Source: Duganella sp. BJB476 (GTDB taxonomy: Bacteria; Pseudomonadota; Gammaproteobacteria; Burkholderiales; Burkholderiaceae_D). From it: a stretch of 64,000 bases of DNA. The notes below the pieces were generated by a model, which saw only the letters and a list, made by a program, of their open reading frames with translations, had not been told where the DNA came from and made no database searches. How positions within the stretch are numbered: position 1 is the first letter of the stretch; every line of letters begins with the position of its first letter. A program made the translations under genes and the position numbers. Of this stretch, positions 53,030 to 63,718 are shown in pieces. The stretch spans positions 434,001 through 498,000 of the forward strand of contig NZ_QVIO01000004.1 in NCBI RefSeq assembly GCF_003416895.1, written 5' to 3'.

Positions 53030-53502
53030 GGTCCGGATATAGCAGCCTCGTTTATTGCGCGCCTTTGGAGCTGCTCGGCAAAGCGCGACCTGCAACTGTC
53101 GGCACGGATCCAGTAATCGTCGCCAGGAAAGCGGAGCCAAACGAAGCGCCAGGCGTTGCGTCCCTTCGCGTGACGATTGGCGAACAGCGAAGGAGTCAAG
53201 GACTCGCCATCATCGGACAGGATGCGATCACCGACCACCTTGGCGAATTCAATTGTGTGGTGGTAGCTGGTTCGCAAATTGGTTCCGTCTGGTATGAAGA
53301 CATTTTTCCATTGAAACCCGCGCATCGCCCGACCGTTCTTGCGCAGCGCGAGTCGCTCCATTTCAATCGCCAACCAGCGCTTGACCAGCTCCGTCACAAA
53401 GGCATCAGGTTTAACACCTGGTCGTGTAGCCATTAAATGGAATTCCAGGTTCATAAAGTCGGTTAAAGGCAGGTATATGGGGCGCTTCGCTTCATATGCC
53501 AT
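53023..53502 (-). CDS. Small protein with possible ribbon-helix-helix and RAMA-like parts
   Basis: 159 residues, with lower GC than its neighbours. The first 50 residues (PIYLPLTDFMNLEFHLMATRPGVKPDAFVTELVKRWLAIEMER) look like a beta strand plus two helices, as in ribbon-helix-helix DNA-binding proteins. The C-terminal part (FIPDGTNLRTSYHHTIEFAKVVGDRILSDDGESLTPSLFANR, then GRNAWRFVWLRFPGDDYWIRAD) resembles the RAMA-type module seen with restriction-modification enzymes. I do not recognise a named family, so both assignments are inference. It is surrounded by the TAGACT hexamers, which could be its binding sites. Confidence 0.6.
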   Translation of the reverse strand: MAYEAKRPIYLPLTDFMNLEFHLMATRPGVKPDAFVTELVKRWLAIEMERLALRKNGRAMRGFQWKNVFIPDGTNLRTSYHHTIEFAKVVGDRILSDDGESLTPSLFANRHAKGRNAWRFVWLRFPGDDYWIRADSCRSRFAEQLQRRAINEAAISGPV

Positions 53503-53833
53503 GATTGAGTCCTTTCAAAATGGGTCTATAAGTTGGACCACGGAACAGGACTATGGTTCGTTTTGGACTTTCGCTTTATAAAACGCGATCAAATTAGATT
53601 TGGCTACCGGATTTCATGGACTGTTTTAGGTAACGCCTTGGAATTTTGGACTCAATTAGCCGCATTCGGCTCCAATCAGACGGAATTAGACTGAGTTGAG
53701 ATTTGGAATACCCAAGCCTATGGAGAGCTGTCGACAGGCGTACTTTGAGCCCAGGAAAAGGCCGCATCAGATCGCCTCCCGCGCTGAGCGGGATTACAAT
53801 GGCGGTCACCGTACACTGAACCATAGGAGTTCC
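53503..53833. other. 331-base gene-free region
   Basis: No credible gene. AT-rich compared with the flanks; it contains a TAGACT hexamer at 53687-53692 and a GCC-N6-GGC short palindrome near 53659. It should hold the promoters of the minus-strand gene at 53502 and of the M64 peptidase at 53834, but I could not place them with confidence. Confidence 0.5.
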
Positions 53834-55267
53834 ATGAACCGCTTCGTATCTTTTGCGTTGGCCGCTTTCGTGGCTGTCGCCGCGCTGCCAGCGATGGCCG
53901 CGCAACCCGCCACCGTCCGTCTCGACTATCTCCACAGCGGCAACGCGCTCAATGAAAGCTATGCGATGGAGCGCGTGGTGATCGAGCCGCTGCCGTGGCC
54001 GGGCGATATGCGCCGCACCATCGACGACACCAATCGCGGTAACAACATGGTCGAAGTGGTGGACGCCAAGACCGGCGAGCTGCTGTACTCGCGCGGCTTC
54101 TCGACCGTGTTCGCAGAATGGCGCAGCACCGACGAGGCGGCGCACGCCAATCGCGGCTTCCAGGAATCGGTGCGCTTTCCCAAGCCGGACCGCCCGGTGC
54201 GCGTGCGCATCCTGAAGCGCGACGACCGCAACGCCTTCTCGGTGGTGTGGACCGCCGATGTCGATACCGATGCGATGGACGTGGTGCGCAAGCAGACGCC
54301 TCCCGCATCGATGGCGGCGGCGCCGAAGCCGATCGCCATTCGCGTCAACGGCCCGTCGCCCGACAAGGTCGACCTGCTGATCCTGGGTGACGGCTACACC
54401 AAGGCCGACATGGCCAAGTTCGAAGCGACCGCGCGCAAGCTGGCCGACCATCTGTTCGCCACCTCGCCGTTCAAGGAGCGCGCCAAGGATTTCAACGTCT
54501 GGGCGCTGGCGCTGCCGACCGAGGAATCGGGCGTGTCGCGTCCTTCGACCGGCGTGCACCACGCGTCGCCGCTGGGCACCCGCTACGACATCTTCGGCAG
54601 CGAGCGTTATGTGCTCACCACCGACAACCGCGCGCTGCGCGAACTGGCGCAGTACGCGCCGTATGAGTTCATCGAGATTTTGGTGAACAACGAGACCTAC
54701 GGCGGTGGCGGCATCTTCGGCCAGTTCAGCACAGCGGCGGCCAACAACGACTGGGCCAACTACCTGTTCGTGCACGAATTCGGCCACCACTTCGCCGGCC
54801 TGGCCGACGAGTACTACACTTCGCCGGTGGCCTACCAGTCGAACGGCACGCGTCAGGAGCCATGGGAGCCGAATGCGACCGCGCTGCGTGATCCGGCCAA
54901 TCTGAAATGGAAGAAGTTCGTCAAGGACGGCACGCCGCTGCCGACGCCGTGGGCCAAGGAGACCTATGAAACCGCATCGCGCGCCTATCAGAAGGAGCGC
55001 GCCGCGCTGAGGGCCGTCAACCGTCCGGAATCGGAGATGAGCGCCTTGTTCCGCAAGGACCTGGAATCGACCAATGCGCTGTTCTCCAAGGACCCGCACT
55101 TCCACACGGTGGGTGCGTTCGAGGGCGCGAACTATGAGGCCAGCGGCTACTACCGCCCGCAAATGCAGTGCATTATGTTCGATCGCAGCGAGAAGTTCTG
55201 CGCCGTCTGCGCCGACGCCATTGGCACCATCATCGATTTGTACTCGCGCCCGGGGGCGGGCAGGTAA
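53834..55267 (+). CDS. Secreted M64-family metallopeptidase
   Basis: 477 residues from the ATG at 53834, preceded by TAGGAG. Signal peptide 1-22 (ending PAMAA), a beta-rich N-terminal domain (about 25-150), then the catalytic part. The zinc motif is LFVHEFGHHFAGLADEYY, with His314, Glu315, His318 and Asp325, which matches the IgA-peptidase-like M64 family. The nearby LLILGDGYTKADMAKFEATARKLADHLF segment is also characteristic. It is likely exported, fitting the protein-degrading character of the window. Confidence 0.92.
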   Translation: MNRFVSFALAAFVAVAALPAMAAQPATVRLDYLHSGNALNESYAMERVVIEPLPWPGDMRRTIDDTNRGNNMVEVVDAKTGELLYSRGFSTVFAEWRSTDEAAHANRGFQESVRFPKPDRPVRVRILKRDDRNAFSVVWTADVDTDAMDVVRKQTPPASMAAAPKPIAIRVNGPSPDKVDLLILGDGYTKADMAKFEATARKLADHLFATSPFKERAKDFNVWALALPTEESGVSRPSTGVHHASPLGTRYDIFGSERYVLTTDNRALRELAQYAPYEFIEILVNNETYGGGGIFGQFSTAAANNDWANYLFVHEFGHHFAGLADEYYTSPVAYQSNGTRQEPWEPNATALRDPANLKWKKFVKDGTPLPTPWAKETYETASRAYQKERAALRAVNRPESEMSALFRKDLESTNALFSKDPHFHTVGAFEGANYEASGYYRPQMQCIMFDRSEKFCAVCADAIGTIIDLYSRPGAGR

Positions 55268-55371
55268 TTAGCGTTAAGTACGGTACCGTACAGAGTGCTT
55301 CCTCTCATCGGCCTATTCTGGATACGTGGACAGACAAGAACACATCCAAATAAACTTTGAGAGGAAACACC

Positions 55372-55854
55372 ATGAACAAGATTATCGCTACCCTGATCGC
55401 CGGCCTGTTTGCAACCGCCGCTTACGCTCAAACCACCCCGGTTCAAACCCCGGCCGTCGTCAAGGCTGAAAATGAAGCCGGCAAGGACGTGGCCAAGGCG
55501 CAGCAGAAGGAATTGAAGGCCGATGTCAAAGCCGACAAGAAAACCGACAAGGCTATCGCCAAAGCCCACAAGACCCATGACACCACCGCTGCCCACGTCG
55601 ACGTGGAAAAAGCCAAAGCCAACGAAAAAGTAGCCAAGGCCGATCCTGAAGACAAAGCCAAGGCAGAAGCCAAGGGCGACAAATCGGTCGCCAAGGCTGA
55701 AGAAAAAGCCGTCAAAAAAGACGTGAAAGCCGACGCCAAGGCAATCAAGGAAACCGTTGACGCGACCGCTGACAAAGCCATCGCCGCCAACAAGACCGAT
55801 GCCGTCAAAGCCAAATCGGCCGCCGACATCAAAGCCGCAGCCGCCAAGAACTAA
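55372..55854 (+). CDS. Secreted Lys/Ala-rich low-complexity protein
   Basis: 160 residues. A signal peptide (MNKIIATLIAGLFATAAYAQ) is followed by about 140 residues made almost only of Lys, Ala, Asp, Glu, Val and Thr, in repeats such as KADVKADKKTDKA and KAEEKAVKKDVKADAKA. It should form a long charged helix or be disordered, like histone H1 tails or TolA-like linkers; databases often call such proteins TolA-like without evidence. It is not an enzyme. A strong terminator follows the gene at once. The function is unknown. Confidence 0.8.
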   Translation: MNKIIATLIAGLFATAAYAQTTPVQTPAVVKAENEAGKDVAKAQQKELKADVKADKKTDKAIAKAHKTHDTTAAHVDVEKAKANEKVAKADPEDKAKAEAKGDKSVAKAEEKAVKKDVKADAKAIKETVDATADKAIAANKTDAVKAKSAADIKAAAAKN

Positions 55855-55864
55855 CTGGCAGCGC

Positions 55865-55922
55865 AAAAAAAACCGCCGGCACTGAACGCGATCTCGATCG
55901 CGTTCGGGCCGGCGGTTTTTTT
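55865..55922. terminator. Bidirectional terminator between the Lys/Ala-rich gene and parC
   Basis: AAAAAACCGCCGGC at the left pairs with GCCGGCGGTTTTTT at the right, and AACGCGAT-ctcg-ATCGCGTT forms the inner stem. A-run and T-run flank the stem, so it works in both directions: for the gene at 55372-55854 and for parC, whose stop is 13 bases away. Confidence 0.92.
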
Positions 55923-55934
55923 CGTCTGTGTGTT

Positions 55935-58466
55935 TTAGACGATAGGCGTCAGCGAGGTTGGCTTGATCTTGGTCGCCAGCGCCTTGCCTTTGCGGGCGCG
56001 CTTGCCGAAGTGGACCGCCAGCGCCGAAGCGGACAGGCGTTCTTCCTGCGCCTTGCCGCCACGGCCGATGCCGGCGACGATCACGCCTTTCTGACTGATA
56101 GGCTTGGCCGCGATCAGGGTTTCCTTGTCGTCCAACTCCATCAGGATCACGCCGCGGCCGCCGTTGGTCAGCACCTTCATCTCGTCCATGCCGAACACCA
56201 GCACGCGCGCATTGGCCGACAACACGGCTACCGCGCTGGCGCTGTCGGCGATCACCGCCGGCGGCAGCGGCACGTCGCCGTCTTCCAATGTGATGAAGGC
56301 CTTGCCGCCCTTGATGCGGCTGACCATGTCGCCGGCCTTGGCGATGAAGCCGAAACCGGCGCTGGTCGCCAGCAGCAGCTGCGTGCTGCCCGTGCCGGCG
56401 AAGTAGTGCTGGATGCGGGCGCCGCTGGCCAGGTCGATCAGGGTGGTGATCGGCACGCCGTCGCCGCGCGCGTTGGGCAGGGCGGCTACCGGTACCGAAT
56501 AGATCTTGCCGTTGCTGCCGAAGGCCAGCAGGTTGTCCACCGTGCGGCATTCGAAGGCGCCGTACAGCGTGTCGCCGGCCTTGAAGGTGAACTGCGCGGC
56601 GTCGTGGCCGATGCCGGTGCGCGCGCGTATCCAACCTTTTTCGGAAATGATGACGGTGACCGGTTCGTCCACCACCTTCTGTTCGACCACGGCTTTCTGC
56701 GCTTCCTCGATCAGGGTGCGGCGGGCGTCGCCGTAGGTCTTGGCGTCGGCGTCGATTTCCTTGATGATGGCGCGCTTCATCGACGATGGGTTGTCGAGCA
56801 GGTCTTGCAGCAGGCCTTTTTCCTTGCGCAGTTCGGCCAGCTCTTGCTGGATCTTGATCGCTTCCAGGCGGGCCAGTTGGCGCAGGCGGATTTCCAGGAT
56901 GTCTTCGGCCTGGATCTCCGACAGGCGGAAGCGCTCCATCAGCGCCGCTTTCGGTTCGTCCGAGTTGCGGATGATGTGGATCACTTCATCGATGTTCAGC
57001 AGGATGGTCTCGCGGCCTTCCAGGATGTGGATGCGCGCGTCGACCTTGCCCAGCTTGTACTGCGTGCGGCGGGTGACGGTGGCGAAGCGGAATTCGATCC
57101 ACTCCTGCAGGATGTCGGTCAGGCCCTTCTGGCGCGGACGGCCATCGCCGCCTATCATCACCAGGTTGATCGAGGCCGACGATTCGAGCGAGGTATGCGC
57201 CAGCAGCAGCAGCATGAATTCGGTCTGGTCCTGGTTCTTCGACTTCGGTTCGAACACCAGGCGCACCGGCGCGGCGCGGCCCGATTCGTCGCGGATGGTG
57301 TCGAGCGAATTCAGGATCAGCGACTTGAGCGCCATCTGTTCCGGCGACAGCGCCTTCTTGCCCATCTTGATCTTGGGATTGGTCAGCTCTTCAATCTCTT
57401 CCAGCACCTTCTGCGACGAGGTGCCCGGCGGCAGTTCGGTGACCACCGCCTGCCACTGGCCGCGCGCCAGTTCTTCGATCTTCCAGCGGGCGCGCACTTT
57501 CATGCTGCCACGGCCGGTCGCATACATGTCGCTGATCTGCGACGGCGGGGTGATGATCTGGCCGCCGCCCGGGAAGTCCGGGCCGGGGATCATGGCCATC
57601 AATTCGCCGTGACTGATCTTGGGATTGCGGATCATGGCGACGGCAGCTTGCGCCACTTCGGTCAGGTTGTGCGACGGGATTTCCGTCGCCAGGCCGACCG
57701 CGATGCCGGAGGCGCCGTTCAACAGCACCATCGGCAGGCGCGCCGGCAGCAGGCACGGTTCTTCGGTCGAGCCGTCGTAGTTGGCCTGGAATTCCACGGT
57801 GCCGAGGTTGATCTCGTCCAGCAGCACCTTGGCGATCGGCGTCAATCGGGCTTCGGTGTATCGCATTGCCGCGGCGCCGTCGCCGTCGCGCGAGCCGAAG
57901 TTACCCTGGCCGTCGACCAGCGGATAGCGCAGCGAGAAGTCCTGCGCCATGCGCACCATGGCGTCGTACACCGACTGGTCGCCGTGCGGGTGCAGCTTAC
58001 CCAGCACGTCGCCGACCACGGTCGCGGACTTGCGCGGCTTGGCGGTGCTGTTCAGGCCCATTTCGTTCATCGCGTACAGGATGCGGCGCTGTACCGGCTT
58101 CTGGCCGTCGCACACGTCCGGCAGCGCGCGGCCCTTGACCACCGAGATGGCGTAGTCGAGGTAGGCGCGTTCGGCGAAGGTGGACAGGGTCAGCGTGTCG
58201 CCGCCGTCGCCGTCATCGCCGCCGCCCAGCGGGCCGTCGTTGCCGCCGTTGCCACCACCGTTGCCACCGTTGCCGTCATTGCCGCCGTTGTCGCCGCCGC
58301 CGGCGCCGCCGTCCGGCGGATTGCCGGTTTCGCCGCCGTGTGCGGCCTCGTCACCGGCCGCTTGCACAGGCGCTTCGGACGCAGGCGAGGGCGCAGTTGC
58401 CACAGGTTGAGCCACCGCCGCCGCTTCCGGCGCCGGTTCGTCAAAGAGATTTGCTTGATGAGTCAT
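55935..58466 (-). CDS. parC: DNA topoisomerase IV subunit A
   Basis: 843 residues. An unusual N-terminal extension of about 85 residues, rich in Gly, Asn, Asp and Ala ([17 protein letters not shown] near 61-77), precedes the normal start at [18 protein letters not shown]. The catalytic Tyr is 203 (AMRYTEARL). The quinolone-region motif reads [12 protein letters not shown], with Gln164 at the E. coli Ser80 position and Asp168 at the Glu84 position. The C-terminal beta-pinwheel is complete. With ParE it decatenates daughter chromosomes. The gene lies 13 bases downstream of parE. Confidence 0.96.
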   Translation of the reverse strand: MTHQANLFDEPAPEAAAVAQPVATAPSPASEAPVQAAGDEAAHGGETGNPPDGGAGGGDNGGNDGNGGNGGGNGGNDGPLGGGDDGDGGDTLTLSTFAERAYLDYAISVVKGRALPDVCDGQKPVQRRILYAMNEMGLNSTAKPRKSATVVGDVLGKLHPHGDQSVYDAMVRMAQDFSLRYPLVDGQGNFGSRDGDGAAAMRYTEARLTPIAKVLLDEINLGTVEFQANYDGSTEEPCLLPARLPMVLLNGASGIAVGLATEIPSHNLTEVAQAAVAMIRNPKISHGELMAMIPGPDFPGGGQIITPPSQISDMYATGRGSMKVRARWKIEELARGQWQAVVTELPPGTSSQKVLEEIEELTNPKIKMGKKALSPEQMALKSLILNSLDTIRDESGRAAPVRLVFEPKSKNQDQTEFMLLLLAHTSLESSASINLVMIGGDGRPRQKGLTDILQEWIEFRFATVTRRTQYKLGKVDARIHILEGRETILLNIDEVIHIIRNSDEPKAALMERFRLSEIQAEDILEIRLRQLARLEAIKIQQELAELRKEKGLLQDLLDNPSSMKRAIIKEIDADAKTYGDARRTLIEEAQKAVVEQKVVDEPVTVIISEKGWIRARTGIGHDAAQFTFKAGDTLYGAFECRTVDNLLAFGSNGKIYSVPVAALPNARGDGVPITTLIDLASGARIQHYFAGTGSTQLLLATSAGFGFIAKAGDMVSRIKGGKAFITLEDGDVPLPPAVIADSASAVAVLSANARVLVFGMDEMKVLTNGGRGVILMELDDKETLIAAKPISQKGVIVAGIGRGGKAQEERLSASALAVHFGKRARKGKALATKIKPTSLTPIV

Positions 58467-58479
58467 AGTCGGTCAGTAA

Positions 58480-60477
<1,998 letters not shown>

Positions 60478-60577
60478 ACGTGATCAAGCTTGTAATTTCG
60501 ATACTGGGTTTATGTACAGTTTTATGCGGACGTTTGCGTATTCTATCCTCAACCGGGCGTAATCGCGGCAAAAAAAC

Positions 60578-60626
60578 GGCGCGGGCCAATTTATACACGA
60601 TGTTTACAACCCCGGCCCGCCTTTTT
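60578..60626. other. Terminator-like hairpin upstream of parE
   Basis: GGCGCGGGCC (60578-60587) pairs with GGCCCGCC (60614-60621) around a 26-base loop; five T residues follow on the plus strand and seven T residues follow on the minus strand. It sits in the 214-base parE-60692 gap, where no gene needs a terminator on either strand. It might protect parE from read-through or act as a leader structure. Confidence 0.45.
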
Positions 60627-60691
60627 AGACCGTTTTTACGGCGCTGTCGATAAGCTGTTTTGTATCGCAACGATCAATCCAGGGGTTCGAT

Positions 60692-61003
60692 ATGCATGCT
60701 TTCTTCCATACCAAGGCGGCCCAGCGCCGCTCGATCTGGGCCGCCAGCGCTCGCCCGGCAGCGCCGGCCTGCGTGATGCAGCTGACCGTGGACACCGGCG
60801 CCGTGACGGCGCTGCGCCAGATGGTGATGCGCATTTGCGGCGACGGGCTGCAGTTCATGCGCATCGAAGCCTGCGAGCACGGCGCCCGCATGAAGGTGTG
60901 GCTGTGCGTGGGCGCCGCGCTGGTGGCGCGGGTGATGGAGGCGGTGATGCAGTCGCTGCCGGGCGCCGAATTCGGCCGCTTCACGGTGCGGGGCGGGGCA
61001 TGA
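60692..61003 (+). CDS. Small protein of unknown function, coupled to a ParA-like gene
   Basis: 103 residues from the ATG at 60692 with AGGGG upstream. After a basic N-terminus it has a compact alpha-beta part (ACVMQLTVDTGAVTALRQMVMRICGDGLQFMRIEACEHGARMKVWLCVGAALVARVMEAVMQSLPGAEF) that looks like an ACT- or ferredoxin-like beta-alpha-beta-beta-alpha fold. I do not recognise a family. Its TGA stop overlaps the next gene's ATG (ATGA), so they are translated together. Confidence 0.65.
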   Translation: MHAFFHTKAAQRRSIWAASARPAAPACVMQLTVDTGAVTALRQMVMRICGDGLQFMRIEACEHGARMKVWLCVGAALVARVMEAVMQSLPGAEFGRFTVRGGA

Positions 61004-61347
61004 TCGCCGGCCCCGGCGCGGTGGTGCTGGTCGATGCCGAGGGCCGCGACAGCGCCGAGAGCCACGCCGCGCTGGCCGCCGCGCGGCTGGCGCTGGTGCC
61101 CTTGACGCCGGAACAGGCCGACCTGTCGACCCGCTACCAGCTGATCGCCCGCTTGAATGCCGCGCGCATGTTCAATCCCGGATTGCACGTGCAGTTTGTG
61201 CTGGTGGGCGAGGCCACGGACGCCGAGCGCGTCGCGGTGTGCGCCTATGTGGCGCAGGTGATGTCGGCCACGCTGGCCAGCACCGTCATCCACGGCCGGG
61301 CACCGGCCGACGTGGCGTCCCTGTGCCGTGAAGTTTTTACCGTTTAA
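61000..61347 (+). CDS. ParA-like protein without P-loop (short form)
   Basis: 115 residues from the ATG at 61000. It looks like the second half of a ParA/MinD-type domain: VVLVDAEGRDSAESHAALAAARLALVPLTPEQADLSTRYQLIARLNAARMFNPGLHVQFVLVG, ending EVF. No Walker A motif is present, since the N-terminal nucleotide-binding half is absent. The pattern LVPL-x-E...RL-A...NP...VAQ...LA-T...EVxxLxxEVF recurs in the protein at 62195-62740, so the two are probably related. It has no known function. Confidence 0.6.
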   Translation: MIAGPGAVVLVDAEGRDSAESHAALAAARLALVPLTPEQADLSTRYQLIARLNAARMFNPGLHVQFVLVGEATDAERVAVCAYVAQVMSATLASTVIHGRAPADVASLCREVFTV

Positions 61348-61379
61348 TTTGACTTAACCACTGAAGGAAAGACCGCAAC

Positions 61380-62141
61380 ATGAAAAAAATCATACTCGCC
61401 GCAGCCATCGCCGCTGCTTTCGCCGGCACGCAGGCTTACGCCGAGGATGCCGCGCCGGCCGCCAAGCCGGACAACGAAACCAGCTTCAATGCGGCGGTGA
61501 TCAGCGACTACCGCTATCGCGGCATCTCGCAGACGCGTTTGAAACCGGCGCTGCAGGGCGGCTTCGACTACACAAACAACCCGACCGGCTTCTACGCCGG
61601 CACCTGGCTGTCGACCATCAAATGGACCAAGGACGCTGGCGGCAGCGGCGACATTGAGTGGGATATCTACGCCGGCAAGCGCGGCCAGGTCACGGCCGAC
61701 GTGTCCTACGACGTGGGCGTGCTGACCTATGTCTACCCGTCGAACGACCTGTCGCACGTCAGCGGCTTCGCCAATGCCAACACCACCGAGCTGTATGGCC
61801 AGCTGGGTTATGGCCCGGCTTATATCAAGTATTCGCACTCGGTGACGAATCTGTTTGGTTTTGTCGACAGCAAGAACAGCGGTTATGTGGACCTGGGCGC
61901 CAATATCGAGGCGGGCGAAGGCCTGACGGTCAACCTGCACGCCGGCCACCAGAACGTCAAACATAACGGCGCGGCCAGCTATAGCGACTGGAAAATCGGC
62001 GCCACCAAGGACTTCGGCGTGGTGACCGGCGCGCTGGCCGTGATCGGCACCAACGCCGACAAGACCGCCTACGCATCGCCGGCCAACGGCAAGTTCCTGG
62101 GCAAAACCGCGCTGCAACTTACCATCAGCAAAGTGTTCTGA
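61380..62141 (+). CDS. TorF-family outer-membrane protein
   Basis: 253 residues. Signal peptide (1-21, ending TQAYA). ETSFNAAVISDYRYRGISQTRLKPALQGGFDYTNNPTGFYAGTWLST is the TorF (TIGR02001) signature, and the rest is alternating beta strands ending in TLQLTISKVF-like form with a terminal Phe, as required for barrel assembly. TorF proteins are putative porins of unknown substrate. Its neighbours on both sides encode the P-loop-less ParA-like proteins. A terminator follows at 62166. Confidence 0.9.
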   Translation: MKKIILAAAIAAAFAGTQAYAEDAAPAAKPDNETSFNAAVISDYRYRGISQTRLKPALQGGFDYTNNPTGFYAGTWLSTIKWTKDAGGSGDIEWDIYAGKRGQVTADVSYDVGVLTYVYPSNDLSHVSGFANANTTELYGQLGYGPAYIKYSHSVTNLFGFVDSKNSGYVDLGANIEAGEGLTVNLHAGHQNVKHNGAASYSDWKIGATKDFGVVTGALAVIGTNADKTAYASPANGKFLGKTALQLTISKVF

Positions 62142-62165
62142 TCGGGTTAGCTTCCGGTCATCGAA

Positions 62166-62197
62166 GGGGCGGCGCCTTGCGCGCGCCCCTTTTTTTA
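62166..62197 (+). terminator. Rho-independent terminator after the TorF gene
   Basis: GGGGCGGCGC and GCGCGCCCC pair around a short loop, followed by seven T residues. It is 24 bases beyond the TorF stop and overlaps the 3' end of the minus-strand gene at 62195, so the two are insulated. Confidence 0.85.
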
Positions 62198-62740
62198 CGT
62201 CCGCTGTCCGCGAAATACTTCGCTGTAGAGGTGGCGGACTTCCGGGGCGCACAGCACATAGGCGGTCTTGCGGCAGTCCAGTTCCAGCTCGCTGTGATGC
62301 GAGTGGTAGGTGCCGCGCTGGTCGAGTTCCAGCGTGTCGGCCAGGCGCGCGCCGGGGATTTGCGCGACGAACACCAGCAGGCATCCGGTCTGGTGGGGCG
62401 TCAGCGGCTTGCTGCCGTGGGCCACGGTCACCAGCACGCGGGCGCAGGGATTGAGTTCTTGCGCCCGTCGCAGGCGGCTCAGGAAGTCGGCGTGGCGGCC
62501 TTGCTCGATCTCGGCCGGGCGCACCAGCGCCACGATGACGGCCGCGCGGGCCAGCGCCGCATCGGCGTCGCGGTGGGAGGCGTCGATCACCAGGTCGTCG
62601 TACAGCTGCGGATCGTAGGCGCCGGGGTTGGGGCTGACCAGCAGCACCCGGCTGCCGGCCGCCACCCGCAGCATCGCCAGGTCTTCGGCCAGGTCGGAGA
62701 CGGTGGCGTTGCCGTCCATGCCAGTGAGGGCGACGATCAT
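62195..62740 (-). CDS. ParA/MinD-like protein with degenerate Walker A
   Basis: 181 residues. It starts MIVALTGMDGNATVSDLAEDLAML, where a true ParA would have GKGGxGKST; here the lysines and the P-loop are lost, so nucleotide binding is doubtful. The rest follows the ParA layout (SRVLLVSPN; ARAAVIVALVRPAEIEQGRHADFLSRLRRAQELNPCARVLV; ... EVRHLYSEVFRG). Its second half is alignable with the protein at 61000-61347. It overlaps dapA by 4 bases and is co-transcribed with it. Confidence 0.65.
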   Translation of the reverse strand: MIVALTGMDGNATVSDLAEDLAMLRVAAGSRVLLVSPNPGAYDPQLYDDLVIDASHRDADAALARAAVIVALVRPAEIEQGRHADFLSRLRRAQELNPCARVLVTVAHGSKPLTPHQTGCLLVFVAQIPGARLADTLELDQRGTYHSHHSELELDCRKTAYVLCAPEVRHLYSEVFRGQRT

Positions 62741-63642
62741 ATGGCCTCCGCCGAGGTGTAGACGGGAATATCGTCCAGCGCTTCCAGCATCGTCGCGATG
62801 CGCGCCTTGCAGCCGTTGGTGGCCGGCGTCATGGGCAGGCGCAGCTCGTCGCGCACCAGGCCCTGCATCGCCAGCGCGGCCTTCAGCGGCGCCGGGTTGG
62901 GTTCCGAGAACATCAGCTGGATCAGCGGCTGCAGCCTGGCGAACAGCTCGCGCGCTTCGGGCAAGCGTTGTTCGTCCACCAGTTCATACAGCTGCACGAA
63001 CAAATCGACGCGGATGTGGGCCGAGGCCGAGATGGCGCCATGGCCGCCGCTGCACAAGGCGGACAGCAGCAGCGCATCGTCGCCGCACAGCACCGACAGC
63101 GGCGTATGTTCCACCAGGTCGGTGATCTGGCGCAGCCGGCCGCCGGCTTCCTTGATGGCGGCGAACTGCGGCCGCTCGGCCAGCCGGGTGGCGGTCGCCA
63201 GCTCCAGGTTGACGCCGGTGCGCGCCGGCACGTTGTACAGCACGATGGGGCGTCCGGTCGAGGCGGCGATGGTCTCGAAGTGCCGCACCAGGCCTTCCTG
63301 CGACGGCCGCACATAGGCCGGCGTCGACACCAGATAGCCGGCCAGGTCCATGTCGTCGAACTGCAGCACGCGGCTGGCGGCGGCGTAGGTGTCGCTGCCG
63401 CCTATGCCCATCAGCACCGGGCAGCGCTTGTGCGCCACTTCCAGCACGGCGGCCAGCGCCGCGCCTTGTTCGGCCAGGTCCAGCTGCGGCGCCTCGCCGG
63501 TGGTGCCGCACACCACCAGGCCGTGCGCGCCCTGGGCGATCAGGCCGGCGGCCAGGTGCTGTAAACGGCATAAATCGATTTCGCCATGATGCATGGGGGT
63601 GACCAGCGGCACCCAGATGCCTTGCAGTAGGGAGGTAAGCAT
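62737..63642 (-). CDS. dapA: 4-hydroxy-tetrahydrodipicolinate synthase (DapA family)
   Basis: 301 residues. TIM-barrel aldolase motifs: GTTGEAPQL at about 46-54 (the Thr of the triad), the Tyr136 in LYNVPARTGVN and the Schiff-base Lys164 in AAIKEAGG. The spacing (Tyr 136, Lys 164) matches E. coli DapA (133, 161). It condenses pyruvate with aspartate semialdehyde in lysine/diaminopimelate synthesis. Related lyases of other substrates share this fold, so an alternative aldolase is possible. It overlaps the downstream ParA-like gene by 4 bases. Confidence 0.88.
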   Translation of the reverse strand: MLTSLLQGIWVPLVTPMHHGEIDLCRLQHLAAGLIAQGAHGLVVCGTTGEAPQLDLAEQGAALAAVLEVAHKRCPVLMGIGGSDTYAAASRVLQFDDMDLAGYLVSTPAYVRPSQEGLVRHFETIAASTGRPIVLYNVPARTGVNLELATATRLAERPQFAAIKEAGGRLRQITDLVEHTPLSVLCGDDALLLSALCSGGHGAISASAHIRVDLFVQLYELVDEQRLPEARELFARLQPLIQLMFSEPNPAPLKAALAMQGLVRDELRLPMTPATNGCKARIATMLEALDDIPVYTSAEAI

Positions 63643-63718
63643 ATTTTCTTCAGGTAGTTGCGACAGAAAAAGCGTATTCCTGCCCCCGTAAAAATGTTCT
63701 AAATAGTCGGGCCGCGCC

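Noticed and set aside
52795-53030. Phage attachment site or IS scar in the TAGACT region
   Set aside because: No integrase, transposase, terminal inverted repeats or target duplication is visible; kept only as a hexamer cluster.
58190-58410. Gly/Asn repeat DNA in parC as a CRISPR or satellite array
   Set aside because: The repeats are short GCC/GCCGTT units in frame with the parC extension, without spacers; they encode a low-complexity protein tract.
60590-60612. KdpE-like TTTATA...TTTACA pair upstream of parE
   Set aside because: The spacing (7 bases) differs from the kdp sites and there is no kdp gene next to it; probably chance within the hairpin loop.
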